Source of the DNA: Ostrinia nubilalis
Taxonomy: Eukaryota > Arthropoda > Insecta > Lepidoptera > Crambidae
Length of the DNA stretch: 64,000 nucleotides
Reading direction: 5' to 3'
Assembly: GCF_963855985.1 (NCBI RefSeq)
Contig: NC_087095.1
Span: 6,520,001 to 6,584,000, forward strand
Below are positions 1-11,046 of the stretch, in pieces (the first letter of the stretch is position 1; each line of letters opens with the position of its first letter). A model generated the notes under the pieces. That model was given only the letters and a program-made list of their open reading frames with translations. It had not been told where the DNA came from and searched no databases. A program made the translations under genes and the position numbers.

Positions 1-1061
1 ATATATTGCCAGTTAAACACAAATGAAGTACTTATCTGATACTTTAATATTTACTTCTTAATAACTTAGCTCGACTGTACTGCAGTCACGCTTTTACTAT
101 GAGTTCGTGGATTTTGATCGCCACCCAGGGTGTGGATATCTAATAGGATGTGCCTTTCGCTTAGAGAATGCTGTTTAAAAGTATATTTAAGAGCAGTTTT
201 TAAAAAGGAATGTATGGACTATGGTGTTACTATAATTTTCAAAAGAAAAGAACAGAGTTGAGAGATATTTTAGACGTTAATGGTAGGCATCATTGTAGTT
301 ACAAAGTTATGAAGTTATTGTTCAAGATTCCTGCTCCAGGCCAGCGTTTTACTTCGGAGGAGTGGTTCAAAATACTTTATGCCGTGAATGCATTAGTTAT
401 CGGCGTTTCAATCGTAGTTATTTTCTGATTCCCGCAGATTTGTCTGAAAATAAAAATTTAAATTCACTTTCAACTAAAAATAAGTTGCAATAATTTTTTA
501 AAAACCTTTTACCCCCAGGACTCGAATCTGTAGCTAGCTATGTCGAACCTCCAGACCAAAAGACTATCTTATTCTCAATTGATGCCAAAACCCACTACTA
601 CAGGACTTTATGTAGAGCACAACCTTACTATCGTTTGCGACCTGAATCACTTCAAATGACTTAGCAAAAGTTCTTGAGACAGACATAGGTCTCATCAAAC
701 GCGTCTTCGTAAACCTGTCCTATATTGCCGCGTCTGACTTGCGTCATGATAGATGGAGCAAAGTAAAACGTTTAATTAAATCCATTATGTATATCAACGC
801 CCGCTTTAACGTGTAGTCGACTTACGCCCGCGCACAAATATAATCCCTTTATTTATATTTAATTACAGGCGAAGAAGGCGCAGACGCGATCATTTGTATG
901 TCCCAGGGTCGATTCACAATGCAATGTGGGCCACGGAATAAATGGACCTACTATTTGTAAAGGTCACGTTTCTGAATCGGCATTTACATTGCAACGCAAA
1001 CATCCTCGTACTAAAAAGTACATTATTTTTCAAAATCATTCATAATGAGAAGTGTGAATTA
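1..1061. other. Mostly unique sequence; no gene recognised
   Basis: I see no recognisable gene here. A 72-codon open frame at 210-428 (+) ends in a hydrophobic stretch rich in V and I, and would fit a short membrane segment. It has a stop three codons before its ATG, and I recognise no family in it. It could be a fragment of an exon or chance. Positions 510-590, read on the minus strand, contain GATTCGAGTCC, which resembles a pol III B box, so a decayed tRNA-derived SINE is possible. Confidence 0.4.
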
Positions 1062-1203
1062 GGGCTGATTTTTCAATAGTCAGATATCTTATAACTGAAG
1101 AATAACCTTGTCATTTTGACATATTTCCCATACCTACTATAACTGTCAATGTGCCAAACTTATTCTTCAATCAAAAGTTATCCGACGATTGAAAAATCAG
1201 CCC
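1062..1203. mobile_element. MITE, 142 bp, GGGCTGATTTTTCAAT inverted ends
   Basis: The ends form an imperfect inverted repeat: GGGCTGATTTTTCAAT on the left and ATTGAAAAATCAGCCC on the right. The interior has no open frame. A core of the form GACATATTTCCCATAC followed by CTGTCAATGTGCCA recurs at 27263-27417, and shorter versions occur at 58147-58229 and 58833-58965, so this is a multi-copy family. TA lies directly left of the element and one base beyond its right end, so a Tc1/mariner-type TA target is likely but not exact. Confidence 0.75.
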
Positions 1204-2427
1204 ATAATCTAAAAATTTACTGAAGATAAATTAAATAGAGCTTAATTTTCTCAGTTTTCAGCGTCGTTTCAAAGTATACCCAAGTCATGTTTCTAATAAT
1301 CAGTATAACAAGGACGCGGCCCATTTAGTTATACAACAAGAATAACAAGATCTTAATCTGCTTTGATTTAAGGGGTATTTTAATGCGAAAAAGGCTATTA
1401 CTATGTTATTTGGGTTGCAGCTTCTGGATTTAACACAGCGCGGAAATGAAGTAGCGATTTAAAGTGATTCAAGTATCATTACGATTGCGTTAATGTATCT
1501 ACTTCTAAACTGCATAGAAATTAGATTTTATAGTTTACGGGTTAGGGCGTTTAAGGAGTAGTCCAAAAACGTAGTGGAATTTACAGTATTCTTCCTGGTT
1601 TAAAATTAAACTATAAGGAATGGGTATAAAATGTTAATTCCATTTTATGGATATTAATGTCTTCAAGGGATTACAATGAAATATAGTCACGATTCAAAAA
1701 TGGCTTTATAAACATAAAACGCTCGTCACGATGCGTTAAGACTTCTAATCTCGATTGAAAAGTTTATTGTAGTAGTTGATTTTATATCCGAATTTGGTGC
1801 ATTTTATTAAGGGCTTATCGTGACTAAAATGCTGAATATAGTCTTCTCTATTATTTTATTGTATTGTTTTCGCATTCCAATGATAAGTACCTACCACCTA
1901 CTTGATTATTTTAGACTGAGACTGGTCTCTACACTTTACGTCAAGAATTTAGGCAGGCGATTAAGTCTAATGATAATTTTGTAGATGTAGAAGTATTTAA
2001 GTAGATTGCCTAAGCAAGAAACCTATAAATACACCGTGGTATCTAGGGATAGGTTTGTTTACGTGACATCTAAGATACGATTTGGTAAAATGGAAAAGTA
2101 TGACATCACCTTTAATTTGCTAGATCATAATATCATCGAATGGAGTGATAGTGGTAGCTCACCTTCTCATGACTTTACAAATAACTATTAAGTTTTCGCA
2201 AAGGCATGTTATCTATTGAATTGTTCCTTGTTACGATTTATATTAGCCAACAACTCATTTCGACGAAACATATTGGTTCAAATGTCAAATAACTGATTCA
2301 GCTTACACATCCCAGTACAGGAAAGTTCTGCCCTTTGCCAAATACAATTCACTTTTCGTGTGTAAAAGTAGACATCAGGTTGAGAAACTAGTAAGGGAAT
2401 GCCGTGAGGAACATCAGATAAGTACAC
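1204..2427. other. No gene or repeat recognised
   Basis: This is AT-rich sequence. The only open frame of note, at 2006-2191 (+), is 61 codons and has no recognisable motif. I see no inverted or tandem repeat. Confidence 0.4.
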
Positions 2428-2716
2428 AAAAAACCGGCCAAGTGCGAGTCAGACTCGCGCACTGAGGGTTCCGTACAAACTTGTGGGTATGCAAATTCCT
2501 TGCTCCTGAAATTATGGTTTTTGAGAGTTGAGTTTTGTGGATTAAAATAAATATTTTTTTAGCATTTATTGTTATGGCGGCAGCAGAAGTAGGTACATCC
2601 GTGAAAATTTTAACTGTCTAGCTATCACTGTCAGACAACAGACAGGTGGCAGAAAGACAGATGGACAGTGGATTCTAGAAAGAATGTTCATTCTTTTTAG
2701 GTACGGAACCCTAAAA
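2428..2716 (+). repeat. Moth interspersed repeat (CCGGCCAAGTGCGAGTC type)
   Basis: The block starts with AAAAAACCGGCCAAGTGCGA, continues through GGGTTCCGTAC and ends with GTACGGAACCCTAAAA, so its outer parts are complementary (GGGTTCCGTAC and GTACGGAACCC). I recognise this from memory as an abundant dispersed repeat of noctuoid moths; I cannot assign its class. The opposite-strand version of its first 50 bases occurs at 25974-26023. It has no coding capacity. Confidence 0.75.
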
Positions 2717-5700
2717 GTGTAAAGGATGTCACAACGTGAGTTGTGCCGTGGAAAGTTTTCGCAAGTGACTAGACAGGATCGTGCTCCTCTTGAGGAAAGG
2801 TGAAGGACGCGGGATATCTGAGAATCTGCCGATTGTTTATTGCATTAAGGGCGATATTAACATAACACAAATTAGTTTTGGCACGACAAGGAAGGTACAG
2901 TCGGAATAGTGACAATGAACAATGAGCGTGCCGTATCAGATGTAGGTACCCGACAAATATTTAAAATGCTTTTTATATGTATGTTAGTATGAAACGTATT
3001 ATCCTGAAACTTTGTAGTAGGTATCCTGAAAACATATAAAATAAGAATCTTAGTCATAAAATCTACATAGAATGTTGAGGCTGACTAGATATTGCCCCAT
3101 CTTAAGGCCTTGGCAAGAGATGTAAGCGGAGCATCAACATTATTAAATTAGTTTTTTAAAACCATAAAGATATTTTTAAAAGTAACTAGTGCCCTTTGAA
3201 TGTAAAAGATCTTATATAAATAATTATGGTACACGGAATGTCTTTTATGACTGATTGAATTCTATGCACCGTGAAGCGCTAATAGCGTTCGGCATTTTAA
3301 TTCAACGCGAATAATAATAGAGCTGCTTTTCAGCCCTTTTTATACCCTTGACCCATAACTACGCCGACTGATCTACCCCCAGGCAGAAAATTATAAAAAG
3401 TATGAAAATGGATTACGCCCTGCAAATTCTTTCGATCGATATCATCGGTTCACTGACTCGGAGGCGTGGGAGTTGAGAAAATAATTTGCATTCAGCGCTA
3501 TGTAGGTCGTAGCTCAGAACCTAGTTAGGCCGGCATTATGCTGTAAGAGCCCCTGCGGCCGCGCACGGTCGGATAAAAAGAGAAAACCTTTTCTAACGCT
3601 ACCGTTTTCTAGAAAATTGCATTTCCTTAGTGAAAGTAAGCTAATCACGGGGCGCAGGATTCGTGCCAATCTAAGGGCGGTATTGCACAAGCAGCCCGCC
3701 ATGAAACTTGTTCGACTTTCTAGCGCTTATTTATATGAGTACAACTGGGATTAATTTGCTCGTCTTCGCCAACTAATTACCGAGCATTTCTAATTCCGCA
3801 ACTTTCTTAGCTCTTAGGTAATTGTTTGACACAAGTGCACTCTTGTTTGTATTACGCCCGAGGAATTCCACAGCCGCTTGTGTACTTCGCATAGTAAAAA
3901 ACGTTACCTAATACTTTTCCAAATCTCAATAAATATCCTTTAACGTGGCAGATAACTGTGACAGCACGTGAAAGATTTCTTTGTGAAAGTTGAGTATGCT
4001 TAACATGCAATTAGTAGGTAATCGTGTATTATCTGTTTGACTAATGTCGTAATTATATTGATGTGTCAAAAATTAATAACGTTTCCTCCTCCATAATGTA
4101 AATCTCTCAGAAAACCTGCTTGAGACAGTATTTATTTATATGACAGAGGTATGGCAACATGGCGAAATCAATGTAGGCGATTCCGTCAAAAGTTATATAA
4201 CCAAAATGTTTCTGAGGTCAGTTATTTTATTATCGAGATATCCTTCCCACGATCGAAAGAAGTCACAGAATTTTAATATCTATAAATCTTGTTTTATACG
4301 CCGAATTATACAAACAATATTATGACGGCCTTTCACTGATTTTATGTAATTTATCATTGTAACGAAACAAATCGATAGAGAAAGTGATTCGGTGGAATTA
4401 AGAGCAATAATAATGCAAAACGTCATATTTAATACGAATGTGACGGCACACTTCCTTAAGTTTGATTTACGTCTTCCTTATACGGCCAATTCTTACTGTT
4501 TAGCATAATATTCGATTAACTCAAGAGAAAGATTATTACTCATTATACATAAATCAGATGGGAACATAATGCTAATGTAATCATATTAAGTCTTAATCGA
4601 TTTGGAACTGCAATAATGAATGCACATACCCGAACATGCAATGTGGTGACTTTTTGCGATGGAAAATGTTTTATTTTTAGCACCAACCTGAAGAATTACG
4701 TGCATTTTTCTTACACGCTATTCTACACCACAGATGCGCTATTAGATAGGGTTGGACTAAACCATAAAATACAATGTAAATAATGGCGAATCACTTATTC
4801 ATTGCAAGCAATATCGAATTGTTCATTGCAAGAATTCGTCAGTTACTTTATAGACTCTTATGTAGTACTTAATTTCGCGAATAAGGCATTCCTAGACTAA
4901 ATCAATTTCGTATGTCGGATACCACATGAGTAATACTGTAGGTGGAGTGTTGATTTTATTACCTACGCATGCAGGCATACCTACTTAGTATTATTTGTGA
5001 AATTAGGAAAGTGGCTGCGTTGTCACATTTGTCTAAAATTATGGACGTGTCTGAGCATATTTAGACATGCGTAGGCGGCGCATTAGTTGCCATTGCTATA
5101 CTTGCCATCGCATCATCTTGGAATCTATCAAATAAGATTAACAGCTAAGGATTTACAGTCGTCATAACAATTAGTTCCGTTTCATTAAGCATGCGATAAC
5201 GTTGATGTGTCTTTCTTTTTTAAATGTTATTTGGGGTTCCGTAGTTGAGAAAACGAAGCAGTGAATTCCCATATCCACCTATGACTAAGGTCCAAATTAT
5301 TTGAAAATCCCAGTCCTACCTTTCACACAAAACTGAAAAGTTAGGTCGACTATTTTGCTTTTAGTTTTTTAACGAGCTTTATTATAATGTTACTTTGTGA
5401 GTAAAATACGTTCTTTTATCGAGAACCCTGCTTATAAATGAAGCGACTTATTCTTATTGGACTTTTTGTACCTCTAATAGCCGGTTGAAATGATCACATA
5501 AAATGTTAGTCAAATTAATTAACCAGAAGATGTCAAAGATTGGAATACTGGCCAGTTATTATTAGTCATTAATTAATATCATGCACCAATCAAATTTTTT
5601 GTGGAACTAAATTAAGTGCCAAGTTGAATGGTCTCACTAAGTATTTTTATTTCTAAAACCTTAAATCTTTATTTGTCTTTTTACTCTTTATGATAAAACA

Positions 5701-6655
5701 TTAATTTGAGCTAATGTGTAAAATGACGTAATAGTAGCAAACCTGCCTTCAGATTTAAATTTTGTTTATTGACCTTAATTAATAGTAGTTATTCAGGCTA
5801 TAGGAACCTACTTAATTATTTTATATTATTACGCTGGAGTCACGTAACCAATTAATAAAAATATTTACATTTCTTTCTGTATTTCTTGTAACGTTTTGAA
5901 AATATTCAAATCGCGTATTTTTCTTTACTATTTGATCAAGAGTTATATATTTTTTTACATTTTTTCTTGATAGGAAGAAAATAAAAATAGCTTACATCCT
6001 GTATGTGTGTCAGTTCCCAAAAGAAACGCATGAGTATTTTTTGCCCAGACAAAATCCACGCGAGTAAACCCGCGGGCAAAGATGTCCAAATAGATAGACG
6101 CTTTGCATCTACGACTGTAATCGGGTCTAGCCAGACTTATTAATTTCCTAGCTTTCCTTTCGTGTGGTAGATAGGGTGGATCTAGATCATGCATCTAGCT
6201 CCGCCCGCGACACTTATCACTCCTATCAAACGTATTGCTTGAGCACGAACTGTTTAATATTTTTATTTGGAGTATTGTTTCATGCTGCTATCTGATTTTC
6301 TTTTGTTCTTTGTCTGTGAAGTGATTAAGATGTATTTATTTAGATACCATTAAAATAATACCTATTTGTATTTTAAGCTTTAAAGAACAAAACATAAATG
6401 GAAAGCTCATGCTAACTTTACTCATGTATAGAAACAGATATTACCGAGAGATGATATTATAAGTAATCAAAGATTTGTCAAGCCGAAATTCAAGCGGAGG
6501 CCACTAAGTGCAAAAAAATGATTTTTTAGTGTAAAATATCTTTTTGCAGGTATGTCGTAACTGCTCAAATTTTTGACTGTGGTCGCAAAAGAAGTTGTAG
6601 GAACTTCTTTTGTAAAATAAATTCATAGCTTTGATTTTCTGAAGCAGAAAATAAA
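2717..6655. other. Unannotated AT-rich sequence
   Basis: I recognise no gene. Short open frames exist at 3514-3702 (-), 4140-4325 (+) and 5955-6194 (-). The 3514-3702 block is more GC-rich than its surroundings (it contains GCGGCCGCGCACGG) and is open for 62 codons, but it shows no domain. The 5955-6194 block contains AACCCGCGGGCAAAG, faintly like the end of a Helitron-like repeat. Everything else appears to be single-copy within this window. Confidence 0.35.
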
Positions 6656-7661
6656 TGGGCATTTCTACGGGGACGACCGATCGACCTACTGGGGCGAAAA
6701 AAGTACCTTTAAAATTGAAGTAAGGACTTGAAAAAAATCACACGTATTTATAGGACTCTTGACTTGATGGAGAGCATATTTAGAAGACCGCCAGATTTTA
6801 CATCTCGCCTTGAAAAAATCTGAAAGTTCAAAAACGGGCGAAATTTGGCCTAAAATGGAGTGTCCGGTTTCCAGAATTTACTCGTTTTTGCTTCAAAACT
6901 TTTGAAATAATAACTTCCCCATTATGAAACCCACATTCACAGAACAAGGGATAGTTAATAAAGCTATATAAATGAGTTTCTTTATTGCAAGTCCTTGGGT
7001 TTTAATACAGTAACACATTTAAATTTTGTCCGACGTGTGTGCCTCAATTCCGTGATTTTTACTTTTGTGCTCCTATATCACTAACAACGCACAATACGAA
7101 CACCCACGCCTGATTCCCATAAACTAGCAGTTGCACTCGAGTGGTCGAGCAGTATAAAAGAGGGATCAGTCGCTTTGAGGAGCATTTTTCAGAGGTTTGA
7201 AATCACTCAGAATTTTTGGTCACTGGTCATTTCTCAAACCGGTGTGCGACATTAATAATGTTCATGAAGTATTTAATGAGATTACTGCTGAATTATTTAA
7301 GTATTTAACTGATATCTGCCATTACGTTTAGTAGAAATCGTTGTAATTTATAATATTTTCGAGTAATTTGATGAAATGTGATTTTTCCTCAATTCCGTGG
7401 ATCTCAATTCCGCGGAATATGGGGCATCGAATTGAGAAAACACGTACACCGAATTGATATTAAATGAAAATAGATACTTTTATTGCGCTATAAATTGTTT
7501 GTGTAACTTAAAATAATAATGAAATCAATAGAGCATAATAATAGGGTGCACTACCAATCATTGGACCGTACCAGTCATTGGACAGAAGACAATAAAACTA
7601 ATTTTTTGAGGTTTCATTAAAAAAAATACACTGCTATTGCTATCTTATTAAAATAATTCTT

Positions 7662-8640
7662 CCAGGTTCTTCACTCGACCTTCGCCAGATCGTCGGTCTA
7701 CCTAGTGGGGGCCTGCTCACTGGTCCGTGGTTTCCACTCGACAACTTTTCAGTCTCAACAGCCCATTATCTGTACGAGCTATGTGCCCCGCCCACTGCTA
7801 CTTGATTTATGCAATTTTACGGGCTATGCCGGCCACTTTGGTTCTCTTGCCGATATTCACATTTCTGATTCTTATTAGGCTCATAGTAAGCGACCAAGTT
7901 TCACATCCATACACCATCACTGGCAACACACACTGGTAGAAGACTTTTGTCTTAAGGCGCTGCGGTATTTCAGACGTAATAGCGAAGCTTCCCGATCGAT
8001 GCTTAGCTGAGTTGAATTCAGCGATAGACCTCTTTCTCAAAGTTGGACCTAACTATCTGGACTCTTGTCCCAGGTATACACAATTGTCAACAACTTCGAG
8101 TGTAGTCTCCAACCTTCAGAGGAGTGGGTGCAACACGGACATTTGACATGATTTTTGTCTTGTCCATGTTCATTTTAAGACCCACTTGTTGAAAGGCTCT
8201 ACGGAGGCCATGACTCCGATATCATCCCCGATATCGCGACTCCTTGGTCTTCTGTATAATCTGCCGTAGCGTACCTGTGTGTGTGTACCATAATACTAAA
8301 GCCTTTTCGGAAACAAGCTTGTTCGGAAGACTGGAAGTCGTCGAGTCTGCGAGCGAGATGATTCGTAAGGACTCTCGAAAACAGCTTGTAAACACGCCTC
8401 ATAAGTGAGATGAGTCTATAATGCTATCACCACACTTCTGTGCCATGCCGGAGGCGTTTTTTCTTCGAGAATGACGAAATTGAACTGCTTCTGTAGAGCC
8501 TTTAGTACCAGCGAAGCTCAGCTATAATGCCGTAACACCTGGTGCCTTGTTGTATTTCAGCTATTTGAGTGCCATTTTAATCGTGTACAAACTGACGTCC
8601 TATATAATATCTTCGGTATAGTGTCAGGTCAATCTAGCTC
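7662..8640 (-). pseudogene. Decayed RTE-type LINE reverse transcriptase
   Basis: Read on the minus strand, broken frames resemble the reverse transcriptase and C-terminal region of RTE-type LINEs. Near 8530-8560 there is a KAPG-like motif. At 8402-8290 comes a stretch reading VYKLFSRVLTNHLARRLDDF, then a motif like GFRKGFS. At 7990-7870 comes LKTKVFYQCVLPVMVYGCET, then WSLTM. Near 7740-7680 lies the terminal VEWKPR...RWTDD-like segment. The parts are in the right order but in different frames with internal stops, so the copy is dead. It lies inside the candidate composite element at 6656-10144. Related RTE tails occur at 14747, 15184, 36778 and 42828. Confidence 0.8.
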
Positions 8641-9049
8641 TTGGGTTTTGCAATATTTGTTTAATGTTTAAGGTTAAGAATAAATAAACAAAGAGACCCT
8701 GTGTTATGTATTTTATTAGTTTTATTTAAATAAAATTAAAATAATATATAAAAATTAAGAATTTATTATAATTCCTTATTAGAAAATTAAACATATTGAT
8801 TAGGATTTTTGTTTTATTCCATTGGTATTTCAGACACATAAACCTAAAATGAACCATCTAACTAATAGACCAGCAATCAGATATCATAACGTTTTAAGTA
8901 TTTTTTATATTAATTATTGAAATACATTAGGTATTTCTTCATAATGTCATCAATTCTAAGTTTGCGGAGCGATTTTTATATTTGGAGATTCATTTCTCAA
9001 TTCCGTGATTCGTTTTCTCAATTCGGTGCTCTCTCAATTCGATGCTTAA

Positions 9050-9983
9050 CCCTTAACTGGTATCGTAAATTAGACATACGTAACTGGTATCGTGGGGGCC
9101 GCGCGGCCCCCATACTATGTTTGCTTCCAGCAAGCATGTTTTACCCATATACTTGAATAAATGTTCATAATTGGTATATATCAGGCTAGTTCTACGTAAT
9201 CGTTTAGTTTTTACTTTATATTAACCTTCTTGCGTGTGTACCACAAGAGATTACATAATAGTAAGAACTTTTTACGTAATATTTTTTTACGATACAAATA
9301 TCCATGAAACCCATCGTTTCTAACGTTTTAACCAAAAATATTATTATTTTAATTAATCCATAATATGTGAACTTCATAATAAATAAAGTTTTATAGTAAT
9401 ATTTTATAAAAAATAATTAGCATTTCATAAAAATAAAAATGTAAATTTTATGATGGATTATCAGACCAATTGTATTTATTTTATCATAGCAGCTGGATTA
9501 ACCAGGTCCTACAACATCTTCATCTTCACTCTATGCAGAAATAACTTGAGAATCAGAATCAATTTCCTCATTATCGACCGAAAAATGGTTACGTGTCTAT
9601 AAAATGACCTATATTTTTTATCACTATAAATCCTTTTTCTGGCATGCTAATTTGGAATCAAAAACTTCGTTCTTAGGTATCTTCGATTGTTTTATTACTT
9701 AAAAGTCATGGCATCTTGAATCAATACCGAAAAAACAAAAAACATATAAAAATTACCATGAAAAAAAACTAACGTAACTGGTATTGTGGGGGCCGCGCGG
9801 ACCCCAACACGTGCATAACTTCGTCCTAGTGAATGATGCAGTGCTGAAACACCTGCACCAGACGTAAGTAGTGCCGTTATGAGAATACCAAAAATATTGG
9901 CTGCCCAAGATGCGTAGCTTCTTAGAAATCAAAGAAAACGTCATGCGTGGGGGCCGCGCGGCCCCCACGATACCAGTTAAGGG
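9050..9983. mobile_element. piggyBac-like non-autonomous element, 934 bp
   Basis: The element is flanked on both sides by TTAA (9046-9049 and 9984-9987). It begins CCCTTAACTGGTATCGT and ends ACGATACCAGTTAAGGG, a perfect 17-bp inverted repeat with the CCC/GGG ends typical of piggyBac elements. A GC-rich palindrome, GGGGGCCGCGCGGCCCCC, or a one-base variant, occurs near 9095, 9788 and 9950, each beside an ACTGGTAT(C/T)GTG-like block. The interior is AT-rich and has no transposase frame, so any movement would need an enzyme supplied in trans. The insertion site lies among the CTCAATTC motifs of the surrounding candidate element, so this insertion is the younger of the two. Confidence 0.85.
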
Positions 9984-10144
9984 TTAACATTTCTCATAAA
10001 CCACTTCACAATATTTAGTGACAATGCTATTTTTACATTCAGAATGGAGTAACATTTATTTTTTTGTATTGAAACTACTTAAAAAACTAAATATAAATTT
10101 TAGCACCGAATTGAGAAAAAATACACCGTACAGTAGAAATGCCC

Positions 10145-11046
10145 AAATACATACCTTACGTATTGTATAGTAGGTAGTGCCAGTTATGACAGATCCAGTT
10201 ATTTTGGCCTTTTCTGCTAATGGGCGCAATTACACATTATTTAAATCAGACTTGTGAAATGTGAGGATTTGTTCAACTCCAGTCCGGGAATCGTGACCTG
10301 CCTCGCCATGATAAAACATTTCGCTATTGTTTCCAAGCACTGTCATCATTTTGGAGTGTACAAGGTGACAGTGAACAGTAGGCTCGGTAAGTCATCTAAA
10401 TAAACTAACTAAATATAACTCAAAGGTAACTGACTCACTGAATGACATAGTGATCTATCAACGCACAGCCCAAACCACTGGACGGATCGGGCTGAAAGGA
10501 CATTGTCAGAAACCGCCTAAAAACCGCCCAAAAACATTAACCCATCATAATTATTTTCTTATTTTTTTAATACATTAAGCACCCTTTCATTCTAATGGAC
10601 ACTGAAGCATTGAAAAATTAAATTAATAAGTCTTTTAACGTTTACTCTATAATACTATTACAACTTCCGGACGTTTTGGTGCGTGGCATGGTCTAAAACC
10701 TATCAAGTTCCATAATTTTTGCCGATAAAATCTGTACGAGGCATTACCGTACTTTATTGCTGGGAGTCCATGTATAGTGATGTTCCTGCGGCCATCATAG
10801 ACAATAAAATATCGATTTTGAAAATAAAATAAATCGATTAAACTGCTTTGAAGACTAGATTTGCGTTTAAAAGCTAAAAAGATATTGACACTATTACAAG
10901 AAGCTATCTAAAGTGTCCAACTGGTCGAAGGTCGTAAATAAAATGAAAATAATTAGGACCATAAACTGATATTCATGGTATCATAACTGTAGAAGTGTCA
11001 GAATCCGATGTTGAATCCAATGCCAGTTGAAGTGAGAGGAACATAT
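10145..11046. other. Unannotated; short Helitron-like fragment at 10456-10500
   Basis: I see no gene. At 10456-10500, ATCAACGCACAGCCCAAACC and the following bases match the start of the longer Helitron-like repeat at 58236-58393, diverging after about 45 bases. The rest is AT-rich and featureless by eye. Confidence 0.5.

Larger units (their letters stand above)
6656..10144. mobile_element. Candidate composite DNA element with CTCAATTC motifs
   Basis: The ends match as a 12-bp inverted repeat: GGGCATTTCTAC at 6657 and GTAGAAATGCCC at 10133. Inside lie at least nine copies of the motif CTCAATTC(C/G)(G/A), in both orientations, near 7043, 7389, 7404, 7429, 7451, 8995, 9017, 9032 and 10106. Repeated internal motifs in opposite orientations near both ends are what transposase-binding sites of DNA transposons look like. 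The interval also contains a decayed RTE LINE (7662-8640) and a piggyBac-like insertion (9050-9983). The 12-bp terminal match is short, so the exact boundaries are uncertain. No transposase was recognised. Confidence 0.45.

Noticed and set aside
210..428. A 72-codon frame ending in a hydrophobic segment
   Set aside because: It could be an exon of a membrane protein, but I see no family match and no splice signals, and short hydrophobic frames are common in AT-rich DNA.
9753..9968. A 71-codon minus-strand frame over the GC palindromes
   Set aside because: It lies inside the non-autonomous piggyBac-like element and depends on the GC-rich palindromes; there is no recognisable protein.
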